This document shows, in pieces, positions 18,308-26,496 of a stretch of DNA of 64,000 nucleotides. How positions within the stretch are numbered: position 1 is the first letter of the stretch; each line of letters begins with the position of its first letter. This stretch comes from Bradyrhizobium sp. BTAi1 (GTDB lineage Bacteria > Pseudomonadota > Alphaproteobacteria > Rhizobiales > Xanthobacteraceae). A model generated the notes under the pieces. That model made no database searches, was not told where the DNA came from, and worked only from the letters and a program-made list of their open reading frames with translations. The stretch covers positions 7,893,501 through 7,957,500 of the forward strand of contig NC_009485.1 in assembly GCF_000015165.1 (NCBI RefSeq), given 5' to 3'. Position numbers and translations under genes: made by a program.

Positions 18308-18336
18308 AACCTAGAACGAGCTCCAGCGCAGGTCAA
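18308..18336 (-). promoter_or_regulatory. Sigma-70-like promoter of CrtI-like gene
   Basis: On the minus strand TTGACC (18331-18336) and TAGGTT (18308-18313) are 17 bases apart. The -35 is strong and the -10 weak (3 of 6). Both operator-like dyads abut the promoter, one at the start site and one just upstream of the -35. Confidence 0.5.
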
Positions 18337-18341
18337 CGCAA

Positions 18342-18360
18342 ATCTTTCCAGCGTCAAGAT
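18342..18360. promoter_or_regulatory. Operator-like dyad, copy 2
   Basis: Second copy of the ATCTT-N9-AAGAT element, with centres 53 bases (about five helical turns) from copy 1. No regulator gene is adjacent, so the cognate repressor would be encoded elsewhere. Confidence 0.6.
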
Positions 18361-18604
18361 TCGTTCATCAACCGAGACGTGATAAAAATGGTAGAAGGGT
18401 GCTCCCTATCGTACCGGCGCCACAGCAAGGAACGATTCAGGCGCGTCGTGCCGCTCCGGCGCCACTCAACTGTGGCAACAAGATCACGGAACTCGAGTCC
18501 GCCACGAAGAAAGCCGGAAATTGCGCAACATCAGAGAGACACCCCGCCGCAAATTGGCGACAATCTCCCGTCATCTGAGGCGGGACACGCTGAGGAAGCC
18601 GTTC

Positions 18605-19300
18605 GTGTATCCACCCCGCCTGCCAATTCTGGTCTTTGCTGCATTGAGTTGCCTGCCCGCGATTCAACCTGAACGCGCGCAAGCGCAATGGTGGAGTCGC
18701 GCTCCGTCGGACTTCGAGGAATGCGCCGACGCGGCCGAGAAGTCCGCGACCAAAGAAGAGAAGACGGCTGCGCTCGCACAATGCAACGCGAAATTTGCCG
18801 GGAGACGGAAACCGGGCGGCGGCTACGTCTACTACGACTTCATGCAGGATCGCAGCTTCGACATCGCCGGTCCCAATCCGACTCCCGACGAGCAAAAGTT
18901 CATCGATCAGCAGTACACGCAATATCTCGAGCGGCAGCGCCATGCCAATATGAGCTCGGCGATGATGACGCGGCCGCAGCCGCAGGACCTGCAGCCGACA
19001 TCTCTCAAGGACATGACAGCGCGGGCTGCGATCGAGCCGCCGAAGCCAGCGATCCCTGCGACGCCGCCACAGCGGCCGGCCCGGCCGCCACAGGCCGGGA
19101 CGCCTCCGGGCTCGACGGTTGAAGCACGGGCGCGTGTGAAAGCGGCGCAATGCGCCAAGGGCGTCATCAGGGACTCCTTCTCCTGCAACTTCCCGGTCCT
19201 CTCGGAGAAGCTCGGCGAGCTGAAGAAGATTTTCAGCGGGCCTGGCCAGGGACAAGTCGCGGCCGGCAAAGCCCCCAAGCGCGCCGACGCCAAGTACTGA
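18605..19300 (+). CDS. Secreted proline-rich hypothetical protein
   Basis: A 231-residue exported protein of unknown function. The N-terminus is a signal peptide (LPILVFAALSCLPA, then ERAQAQ). The mature part begins WWSRAPSDFEECADAAEKS and includes three or more Cys, followed by a proline/alanine-rich linker (PPKPAIPATPPQRPARPP) and a C-terminal CAKGVIRDSFSCNFPVL segment. I start at the GTG at 18605, which has GAGGAA 8 bases upstream; an in-frame TTG at 18521 would add 28 basic residues. Its stop codon lies inside the first unit of a 13-bp tandem repeat, so repeat instability could change the C-terminus. Confidence 0.7.
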   Translation: MYPPRLPILVFAALSCLPAIQPERAQAQWWSRAPSDFEECADAAEKSATKEEKTAALAQCNAKFAGRRKPGGGYVYYDFMQDRSFDIAGPNPTPDEQKFIDQQYTQYLERQRHANMSSAMMTRPQPQDLQPTSLKDMTARAAIEPPKPAIPATPPQRPARPPQAGTPPGSTVEARARVKAAQCAKGVIRDSFSCNFPVLSEKLGELKKIFSGPGQGQVAAGKAPKRADAKY

Positions 19301-19391
19301 GCCCGGTACTGACGCCGGGTACCGAGGCCAAGTATTTTGGCCAAGTATTTTGGCCAAGTCCTGAGGCTATGTCCTGAGGTCAGGTCCTGAG
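19289..19391. repeat. 13-bp tandem repeat array, eight units
   Basis: Eight consecutive units of 13 bases (the first 12) read roughly GCCAAGTCCTGAG. Units start at 19289, 19301, 19314, 19327, 19340, 19353, 19366 and 19379. Units 4 and 5 are identical (GCCAAGTATTTTG). The first unit contains the stop codon of the secreted protein. Confidence 0.85.
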
Positions 19392-19511
19392 CCGCCCTGT
19401 TCTGTCCGCAACAGCTGCCATGGCCCCGCGTCGGAGCCGGCGCGCAGCAGCGTCTCAGTTCGCAACGTGACGCGAGCGCGCTGCGCTGACCGCTCAACCC
19501 TTCCCTGACAC

Positions 19512-21008
19512 TCAATTGGTGATGTGAGCCGTGACCAGCGCGTGGTTGAACATCGCGTTCAGCGCCGCCGTGATGTCCGCCGGCGAATTCGCAGTATAGA
19601 AATAGCCGGGTGACGCACAGGCCTGCAGGCTCGGCGGAATCTTGGGAATGTTGGCGTTGGCGTAGAAATCCTCGGAATTGGCGAAACTCGTCGGATTCTG
19701 GATCGGCTGATAGGGAATGTAGAGCACGGACACGATGATGCCACGGCTCTTCAGCGTGGTGCATTTCGACGTGTCCATGGTCGTCGCCGAATTGCTGCCC
19801 GACCATGATCCGTTCCAATAGACTTGCGGATTTTGCGCGCCATCGGTGATCAGGAAGACGTAAGGCTGCGTCTTGTTGGACGCGCTGCCGTCCCCGACCG
19901 AAGTGATGATGCCGTTCATCGTCGGGAAGGCGTTCTCGAAATGAGTGCCGCCCGAGCCCAGGCTGGCATTGGCCCCGGTATCGAGCTGACTTGCGAGATT
20001 GGCCGCGGCGTGATTGATCGTACCGGGCGTCGTCGGAGAGCCGTTGATGCTCGCCGTCAGCGGCGAATAGGCATAGAGATAGCGAACGAACGGATAGAGG
20101 CCGATGCGAAACTGATTCGGCGTCTTCTGGGTCGCGTTCGCCGTCACCAGGAGCTGCTGCACGGCCGCGCCGACCGCGTCCGCACGCAGCTGAATACAGG
20201 CATCGGAGCCGTCCGTCGGGCAGGAGGTGACCGCGGTGAGGCTCGACAGGAGCGAGCTCGGGAGCTTGCCGCCATTGTTCGTCAACAGCTTCTTGACACC
20301 GCTATAGCTGACCCGCGACATCGGATAGCCCATGCAAGAGCCGTTGGTATTGTACTTCTGGTTCGCGGCCGGACAGGAACTCGCGCTCGTGAAGTGGCAC
20401 GCAAACGTGCACCCGTTCGGATATTGCTTGTAGTTGTCGGGATTGATCGCGGCCAGGCGCGTCTGCTCCGCGTCGGTCGATGGCAGGCCCATCGATCCGG
20501 AGACGTCCAGCATCAGGTAGAAGTCGAGATAAGGCGGCAGCGACGAGGTCGATTTGGAGGTGCCGGTCACCGTCAGTTTGCGGTAGCCCACGACCGTCAT
20601 GAAGGTGGTCGGCACGTCGGCGGAAAACGCGACCGTCGCGGCGAGCTTCACGCCCGTTTTCATGACCTGCGCGTTGAGCGACAGGTTGGTATAGCCGAGA
20701 CTGTTGGCGGCATTGCCGTTGAAGAGCTTGGTGGCCTCTTCGACCGCGACTTGAACCGTGCCGTCGCTGGTCATCTGCAGCGCCGCATTATAGCCGAGCG
20801 ATTGCTGCGAGATCGATGCGACGCTGGCTGCGTCCGCGGCTGATTGCAGCTTGCTGCGCAACCGGGTCGCCTGGGTATAATCGACCGCGCAGCCGATCGC
20901 GCTCAGGATCGGCAGCAGCGCCATCGCGAAGATGATGGATATGTTGGCACGCTCGTCATGGCCAAGACGCAGCGCCTGTTGCAGGAAACCGCGGAACGCG
21001 GACGACAT
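19512..21008 (-). CDS. TadG-like pilus assembly protein with VWA domain
   Basis: A 498-residue protein. The N-terminal segment NISIIFAMALLPILSAIGCAVDYTQATRLRSKLQSAADAA (split here only as a description) is the TadE/TadG-type membrane anchor plus helix. A von Willebrand A domain follows, with the metal-binding motif DVSGSMG near residue 170 and ITDGAQNP near residue 400. Many Asn/Thr/Ser residues and several Cys pairs suggest an exported, disulfide-bonded protein. TadG members serve tight-adherence (Flp) pili, but no other tad genes are in the window, so it is an orphan copy. The ATG at 21008 has AAAGGA 7 bases upstream. Confidence 0.87.
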   Translation of the reverse strand: MSSAFRGFLQQALRLGHDERANISIIFAMALLPILSAIGCAVDYTQATRLRSKLQSAADAASVASISQQSLGYNAALQMTSDGTVQVAVEEATKLFNGNAANSLGYTNLSLNAQVMKTGVKLAATVAFSADVPTTFMTVVGYRKLTVTGTSKSTSSLPPYLDFYLMLDVSGSMGLPSTDAEQTRLAAINPDNYKQYPNGCTFACHFTSASSCPAANQKYNTNGSCMGYPMSRVSYSGVKKLLTNNGGKLPSSLLSSLTAVTSCPTDGSDACIQLRADAVGAAVQQLLVTANATQKTPNQFRIGLYPFVRYLYAYSPLTASINGSPTTPGTINHAAANLASQLDTGANASLGSGGTHFENAFPTMNGIITSVGDGSASNKTQPYVFLITDGAQNPQVYWNGSWSGSNSATTMDTSKCTTLKSRGIIVSVLYIPYQPIQNPTSFANSEDFYANANIPKIPPSLQACASPGYFYTANSPADITAALNAMFNHALVTAHITN

Positions 21009-21210
21009 GCTGATATCCTTTGTCCGTGAAGGGCTGTTCGCGGACACAGGTCATGCGGCACGTTGTCCTGAAGTTAAGCCGATCACCGACACGGCTGGCC
21101 TTGCGCGGCCTTCCGGTAGAATTGCGGCCGATCCAATCGAGTTGCCGTAAGCGCCTTGTAACCGTCATCTCCAATCAGTATTTTTACGTGCGGGGCGCAG
21201 GAGGCGGATC

Positions 21211-21807
21211 ATGGGTCTACTCGATATCCTGAACGGCATGCAGAACGGCCCGCATGGGCCGAGTCACCCCACCACGCAGCAGAACGGCGGCATGTCGCCG
21301 ATGACGATGGCCATCCTCGCGCTGCTGGCGTGGAAGGCGGTGAAGCACTTCTCGCAAGGCAATCAGCAGCCCAATGCGGCGCCTGCGCCGGTTCCGCCGC
21401 CGCAGCCGACCGGCCGTCAGGGCGGGCCGCTTGGCGGCGGGCTCAGCGGGGGACTTGGCGGCGGACTTGGCAACATTCTCGCCGGAGGACTTGGCGGCCT
21501 GCTGGCCGGTGGTGCAGCAGGCAGCGTGCTGTCCGGCGGCCTCGGCGATCTGCTGCGGCAATTCCAGGAGAACGGCCACGGCGACACCGCCAATTCCTGG
21601 GTTTCGCCCGGTGAGAACAAGCCGATCTCGCCCGGCGACCTCGCCAACGCACTCGGCGCCGACCAGCTCGATCAGCTCACCGCGCAGAGTGGTCTGTCGC
21701 GGGACGAACTGCTGAACGGGCTGAGCCAGTACCTGCCGAAGGTGATCGATCAGCTGACGCCGGACGGACGGCTGCCGACCGAGCATGAGCTCGCAGGCCG
21801 GATCTGA
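21211..21807 (+). CDS. YidB/DUF937 family protein
   Basis: A 198-residue protein. It begins MGLLDILNGMQ, has a helix MTMAILALLAWKAV, a proline-rich linker, a glycine-rich stretch built from GGLGGGLG-type repeats at about 70-110, and a C-terminal helical region (PGDLANALGADQLDQLTAQ, LLNGLSQYLPKVIDQLTPDG) diagnostic of DUF937/YidB. Function is unknown. GGAGG lies 6 bases upstream of the ATG. Confidence 0.88.
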   Translation: MGLLDILNGMQNGPHGPSHPTTQQNGGMSPMTMAILALLAWKAVKHFSQGNQQPNAAPAPVPPPQPTGRQGGPLGGGLSGGLGGGLGNILAGGLGGLLAGGAAGSVLSGGLGDLLRQFQENGHGDTANSWVSPGENKPISPGDLANALGADQLDQLTAQSGLSRDELLNGLSQYLPKVIDQLTPDGRLPTEHELAGRI

Positions 21808-21842
21808 CGATCCTGGATGACGTGACGGGAAGGACAGGACTC

Positions 21843-22109
21843 GTGTTGCACATTCTCATCGTCGGGCTGGTTGCAGGCTTCCTCGCGCGGCTTCTCTCGC
21901 CAGGGCCTAACAATCCCTCCGGCTTCATTCTGACCGTCGTGCTCGGCATCGTTGGCGCGTTCGTCGCCACCGCGATCGGGCAGACGATCGGCCACTACAG
22001 CCCAGACGAGGGCGCCGGCTACATCACGGCGACCATTGGCGCCATCGTCGTCCTGTTCGTGTGGAACCGGCTGGTCGCCAGCGGCAAGGTCCGCGATTTC
22101 AACGGGTAG
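21843..22109 (+). CDS. GlsB/YeaQ/YmgE family membrane protein
   Basis: An 88-residue protein with three hydrophobic helices and glycine-rich turns (LIVGLVAGFLARLLSPGP, LTVVLGIVGAFVATAIG, YITATIGAIVVLFVW), the pattern of the transglycosylase-associated/GlsB family linked to stress responses. The start is probably GTG at 21843 (GGAAGGA upstream) or the adjacent TTG; a GTG at 21822 would add seven residues. It follows the YidB-like gene by 35 bases and is probably in the same transcript. Confidence 0.88.
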   Translation: MLHILIVGLVAGFLARLLSPGPNNPSGFILTVVLGIVGAFVATAIGQTIGHYSPDEGAGYITATIGAIVVLFVWNRLVASGKVRDFNG

Positions 22110-22223
22110 CGCCGACGTCGCCCGTCATTGCGGACGATAGCGACGCGTGCGCCGGCGCGCGAACGGCATCGGCCGACGCAATCCAGCATCTAAGAGCCGG
22201 ACTGCCTCGGCTGCTCGCAACGA

Positions 22224-23006
22224 CTACCCGACCAGATGCATTCCGGCATCCATGCGCACGACCTCGCCGGTCATGTGCCCCGATGCCGGGGTGGCCAGGA
22301 ACGCGACCAACTGTGCGATGTCCTCGGCCGTCGACGCGGCGCGCAGCGGCACGCGCGCGACCACGGCATCACGCACCTGCTTGGCGCCAGCCTCGCCACG
22401 GCCCTTGGTGAACCAGGGCGTGTCGATATAGCCAGGACAGACGGTGTTGACGCGGATCGACGGCGCCAGCGCGCGCGCCAGCGACAAGGTCATGGTGTTG
22501 AGCGCGCCCTTGCTGGCGGCATAGGCCACGGAGGAGCCGATGCCGCTGATGCCTGCGACCGAGGAGACGTTGACGACGGCGGAGGCGCGGACGCTCGCCT
22601 TGGCGGCGGCTTCGAGCAGCGGACGCGCCGCGCGGATCATCTGGAACGGACCGATCGTGTTCACCGCGTAGATGCGCTGAAAATCCTCGGCCGACAGGCC
22701 ATCCAGCTGATCGTGCGGGACATGCTTGGTGGTGCCGGCATTGTTGACGAGCGCATCGAGCCGTCCCCAGGGCGCGGCCGCCGCGACGATGGTCTTGCAG
22801 TCCTCGTCGCGCGACACGTCGCCCTGCACCACGACGACGTCGGCGCCCGCCGTGCGGCAGAGATCCGCCGTCTGCTCGGCTTCGGTCTTGCTGTTCGAAT
22901 AATTGACGACGATGCGCATGCCGGCCTTCGCCAGCAAGAGCGCGGTCGCGGCCCCGAGACCCGATGCCGAACCCGTCACGATCGCGCAAAGACCCTTGGT
23001 CGGCAT
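22224..23006 (-). CDS. SDR family NAD(P)-dependent oxidoreductase
   Basis: A 260-residue classical short-chain dehydrogenase. Visible motifs are the cofactor loop TGSASGLGAA at about 11, NNAG at about 88, the catalytic Ser in VVNVSSVAG, YAASKGA with the Tyr-x3-Lys pair, and the PGYIDTPW segment. Probably a 3-hydroxyacyl-CoA or 3-oxoacyl reductase type enzyme given its divergence from acyl-CoA dehydrogenase genes, but the substrate is not proven. GGGAGAG lies upstream of the ATG. Confidence 0.9.
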   Translation of the reverse strand: MPTKGLCAIVTGSASGLGAATALLLAKAGMRIVVNYSNSKTEAEQTADLCRTAGADVVVVQGDVSRDEDCKTIVAAAAPWGRLDALVNNAGTTKHVPHDQLDGLSAEDFQRIYAVNTIGPFQMIRAARPLLEAAAKASVRASAVVNVSSVAGISGIGSSVAYAASKGALNTMTLSLARALAPSIRVNTVCPGYIDTPWFTKGRGEAGAKQVRDAVVARVPLRAASTAEDIAQLVAFLATPASGHMTGEVVRMDAGMHLVG

Positions 23007-23247
23007 GCCGGCCTCTCCCTCTCATCTGATCCGGCTGCCTTCTTAGCCAAGTTCTGGTGCCGTGCAAATCGCTGCAATCTCCGCAACGCGGAAATCAACG
23101 CAGCCCATGCGGCGCGCGGGCACGGCGTTGCGGCGCCAGCGCTTGTCATCATCGCCGCTTGCGCTCATCATGCCGGGCAAACGACCGACGCGGATCTCGT
23201 GCTGCAGCGAGGTCGAACAAGGTCGAATAATCAGGACGAGGAACGCC

Positions 23248-24312
23248 GTGGCGGAAGCTGAGAACATCGTGGTCGCGACCGCGGAGAAGATCTTCGCTGA
23301 TCTCGCCGATCCGCAGACGATCAATCACGACAAGAACGGCGGCTGGCGGCTACCGCTGTGGCAGGCGCTGAGCGAGGCCGGCCTGCCGCTCGCATGGGTC
23401 GCCGAGGAGCTCGGCGGGGCCGGTGCCGATCTCGCCGACGGCTTCGCGGTCGTCAATGCTGCCGGCCGTTTCGCCGTCGCGGTGCCGCTGGCGGAGACGC
23501 TGCTGGCCGGCTGGCTGCTGCAACAAGGCGGCATCGCTGCGCCCGAGGGCAGCATGACGATCGCGCCCGCGCGCCCGAACGACAGGATCGCGCTCGGCGC
23601 CGACGGCACGCTGTCCGGCCGCGCCCGTGGCGTCGCGTTCGCCAAAGCGGCAAGACACGTCGCGGTGGTCGCCCATGGCGATGACGGCGTCTCGATTGCG
23701 CTGGTCGCGGCGGACCAGTTGCGCATCGAGCCCGGCCTGTCGCTCGCCAACGATCCTAGCGACACCGTCATCTTCGACAGGATGGCTCCGGTGGCCATCC
23801 GTTCGGCGCCCGCCGGCTTCGATCAGGACAACATGATGCTGATGGGCGGCGTCGTGCGCGGCCTGCAGATCGCCGGCGCGCTCGACCGGCTGCTCGAGAT
23901 CAGCGTCACCTATGCCGGCGAGCGTGTCGCGTTCGAAAAGCCGATCGGCAAATTCCAGGCGGTGCAACATAACCTTGCACGGCTGGCCGGCGAGGCTGCG
24001 GCCGCCAACGCCGCCGCGACCTCGGCGGCCGATGCGATCGCCCGCAGCGGCGCCTTCGACGACGCCGTGTTTCTCGAGGCTGCATCGGCGAAGATTCGCT
24101 GTGCCGAGGCGGCCGAAAAAGGCGCCGCGATCGCCCACCAGGTGCATGGCGCGATCGGCTTCACCACCGAGCACATCCTGCACCGGTTCTCGCTGCGCGC
24201 GCTGGCCTGGCGCGACGATTTCGGCTCCGAGAGCCACTGGGCCGTCGCGCTCGGCCGGCGCATCGCTGCGCGCGGCGCCGACGAGCTGTGGCCCCTGGTC
24301 GCATCACGCTGA
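23248..24312 (+). CDS. Acyl-CoA dehydrogenase, short subunit
   Basis: A 354-residue acyl-CoA dehydrogenase-fold protein. Recognisable parts are WVAEELGGAGADLADGF near the N-terminus, GERVAFEKPIGKFQAVQH in the third domain, and HQVHGAIGFTTEH followed by the helical C-terminus. It is shorter and more degenerate than the next gene's product and lacks a clear FAD-binding SEP.GGSD segment, as in the partner subunit of heteromeric acyl-CoA dehydrogenases. The GTG at 23248 has AGGA upstream; upstream in-frame sequence from 23062 has no homology character. The next gene follows after 22 bases. Confidence 0.85.
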   Translation: MAEAENIVVATAEKIFADLADPQTINHDKNGGWRLPLWQALSEAGLPLAWVAEELGGAGADLADGFAVVNAAGRFAVAVPLAETLLAGWLLQQGGIAAPEGSMTIAPARPNDRIALGADGTLSGRARGVAFAKAARHVAVVAHGDDGVSIALVAADQLRIEPGLSLANDPSDTVIFDRMAPVAIRSAPAGFDQDNMMLMGGVVRGLQIAGALDRLLEISVTYAGERVAFEKPIGKFQAVQHNLARLAGEAAAANAAATSAADAIARSGAFDDAVFLEAASAKIRCAEAAEKGAAIAHQVHGAIGFTTEHILHRFSLRALAWRDDFGSESHWAVALGRRIAARGADELWPLVASR

Positions 24313-24334
24313 AACGAAACGAGAAGGATAGCCG

Positions 24335-25492
24335 ATGACCGCGCTCCGTTTCGATCCGATCCGTCTGCCGCCCGAATGCGAGGAACTGCGCAAGGAGGTG
24401 CGCGCCTTTCTCGCCGAGGAGATCGCAGCCGGCACGTTCAACCCGTTCCAGCCGCTGCGCGAGGATGCCGATGCCCGCGAGTTCTCGCGGCGGGTTGGCG
24501 AGCGTGGCTGGATCGGTATGACCTGGCCGAAAAAATATGGCGGTCACGAGCGCTCGTTCCTGGAGCGCTACGTGGTGACCGAGGAGATGCGGGTCGCCAA
24601 CGCGCCGGTGCGCCGCTTCTTCGTCGCCGACCGCCAGAGCGGGCCGATCCTGCTGCGCTATGCGCCCGAACATATCAAGATGGACATCCTGCCGCGGATC
24701 TGCCGCGGCGAATTGTGCTTCGCCATCGGCATGAGCGAGCCCAATTCCGGCTCGGACCTGTTCGCCGCCAAGACCCGCGCGACCAGGACCGAGGGCGGCT
24801 GGCTGATCAATGGTTCGAAGATCTGGACCACGTCGGCGCACATGGCCGACTACATGATCGCGATCTTCCGGACCTCGCCGGCGACCAAGGAAAACCGGCG
24901 CCACGGGCTGACGCAGTTCCTCGTCAACATGAAATCGCCGGGCATCAAGGTCAACCCGATCGGACAGATCACCGGCCAGAATGAGTTCAACGAGGTCGTC
25001 TTCACCGACGCGTTCGTGCCCGACGATCATCAGCTCGGCGAGATCGACGGCGCCTGGAAGCAGGCGACCTCGGAGCTCGCCTATGAACGGTCGGGGCCTG
25101 AACGCTTCCTTGAAACCTATTATGTGCTGACCGAGCTGGTGCGCGCCGTGGGTCCTGATCCTGACACCCGTGGCGCGGAGGGCATCGGCCGCCTGGTGGC
25201 GCAGTTGCACACGATGCGTCGGATGTCGGTCTCGGTCGCCGGCATGCTGCAGGCCGGCAAGGAGCCGGTGGTGGAGGCCTCGATCGTGAAGGATGTCGGC
25301 ACGATCTGGGAGCAGCAGCTACCGCACCGCGTGCGCGACCTCGCCGCCTTCGTCGAGGAGGAGGCGGGCAATCGCGAGACGCTGGAGAACCAGCTGAACT
25401 TCGCCATCCGCACCGCGCCGAAGCTCACCATTCAAGGCGGCACAACGGAGGTGCTGCGCGGCATCATCGCGCGCGGGCTGGGGCTGAGGTGA
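24335..25492 (+). CDS. Acyl-CoA dehydrogenase, FAD-binding subunit
   Basis: A 385-residue enzyme with the full acyl-CoA dehydrogenase layout: MTWPKKYGGHERS in the N-terminal domain, FAIGMSEPNSGSDLFA for FAD contact, GWLINGSKIWTT, and the C-terminal IQGGTTEVLRGIIARGLGL segment. YERSGPERFL carries the region of the catalytic glutamate of the long-chain/steroid-type subgroup. With the upstream gene it probably forms a two-gene heteromeric dehydrogenase feeding the enoyl-CoA hydratase encoded downstream. Confidence 0.9.
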   Translation: MTALRFDPIRLPPECEELRKEVRAFLAEEIAAGTFNPFQPLREDADAREFSRRVGERGWIGMTWPKKYGGHERSFLERYVVTEEMRVANAPVRRFFVADRQSGPILLRYAPEHIKMDILPRICRGELCFAIGMSEPNSGSDLFAAKTRATRTEGGWLINGSKIWTTSAHMADYMIAIFRTSPATKENRRHGLTQFLVNMKSPGIKVNPIGQITGQNEFNEVVFTDAFVPDDHQLGEIDGAWKQATSELAYERSGPERFLETYYVLTELVRAVGPDPDTRGAEGIGRLVAQLHTMRRMSVSVAGMLQAGKEPVVEASIVKDVGTIWEQQLPHRVRDLAAFVEEEAGNRETLENQLNFAIRTAPKLTIQGGTTEVLRGIIARGLGLR

Positions 25493-25543
25493 GGCCGGGT
25501 CGCATCCTGGCTATCGCAAGCTGACAGCATCGACGACACACTC

Positions 25544-25618
25544 CGTCATTGCGAGCGAAGCGAAGCAGTCCAGGACCGAGCAAGGACTCTGGAATGCGTC
25601 GCTTCGCTCGCAATGACG
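25544..25618. repeat. Inverted repeat, mobile-palindrome type
   Basis: The left arm (25544-25566) begins CGTCATTGCGAGCGAAGC and the right arm (25596-25618) is its reverse complement at 22 of 23 positions, separated by 29 bases. The arm sequence is typical of repetitive intergenic palindromes in Bradyrhizobium-like genomes. It sits between the acyl-CoA dehydrogenase and enoyl-CoA hydratase genes. Confidence 0.75.
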
Positions 25619-25647
25619 CCCCGAGAAGCAGAATTGGAGATCCCCAC

Positions 25648-26454
25648 ATGACCCACTTTCCTGACATCGGCGTCGAGATCCACGGCCATGTCGGCCTGAT
25701 CGAGATCCGCCGGCCGCCGCTCAACTTCTTCGACATTTCGCTGATCAACCAGATCGCGGATGCGCTCGAGGGCTTCGACCGCGACATCGAGATCCGCGCG
25801 TCGGTGCTGGCGGCGCAGGGCAAGGCGTTCTGCGCCGGCGCCAACTTCACCGACCCGGCGCGGCAGGCGCAGGAGGCAGCCGAGGCAAAAGGCGACCCGG
25901 CCGACAGTCTCGGACCGATCAACCATCTCTATATGCAGGCGGTGCGCATTTTCCGCTGCAAGAAGCCGATCGTGGCCGCCGTCCATGGCGCGGCGATCGG
26001 CGGCGGGCTGGGCCTCGCGGTGTCGGCCGATTTCCGTGTCACCTGCCCGGAAGCACGCTTCTCGGCCAACTTCACCAAGCTCGGCTTCCATCCGGGCTTC
26101 GGACTGACGGTGACCTTGCCGGAGCTGATCGGCAAGAACAACGCCGAGCTGATGTTCTACACCAGCCGCCGCGTCACCGGCGAGGACGCCTATAAAATGG
26201 GGCTCGCCAATGAATGCGTGCCGCAGGACCAGGTGCGGACAGCCGCCATGAAGCTCGCCGCAGAGATCGCCGAATGCGCCCCGCTCGGCCTGCTTTCGAC
26301 CCGCGCCACGATGCGCGCCGGCCTCGCCGACCGGGTGATGGCCGCCACCGAGCACGAGCTTGCCGAGCAGACACGGCTCCGCGCGACGGAGGATTTCAAG
26401 GAAGGCGTCAAGGCCACCGAGGAACGGCGCTTCGCGAATTTCAAGGGGCGGTGA
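25648..26454 (+). CDS. Enoyl-CoA hydratase/isomerase family protein
   Basis: A 268-residue crotonase-fold protein. The oxyanion-hole segments are AAQGKAFCAGANFTD at about 50-65 and VHGAAIGGGLGLAVSADFRV at about 110-130. The region after it (KLGFHPGFGLTVTLPELIG) holds the position used by one catalytic glutamate in hydratases. GGAGA lies 8 bases upstream of the ATG at 25648; the extended frame upstream runs through the inverted repeat and is not coding. Likely the hydration step of the local acyl-CoA pathway. Confidence 0.9.
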   Translation: MTHFPDIGVEIHGHVGLIEIRRPPLNFFDISLINQIADALEGFDRDIEIRASVLAAQGKAFCAGANFTDPARQAQEAAEAKGDPADSLGPINHLYMQAVRIFRCKKPIVAAVHGAAIGGGLGLAVSADFRVTCPEARFSANFTKLGFHPGFGLTVTLPELIGKNNAELMFYTSRRVTGEDAYKMGLANECVPQDQVRTAAMKLAAEIAECAPLGLLSTRATMRAGLADRVMAATEHELAEQTRLRATEDFKEGVKATEERRFANFKGR

Positions 26455-26496
26455 GCAGAGGGCCGGTGCTGCGGCTGGCCCGACTCGCAGACGCGC

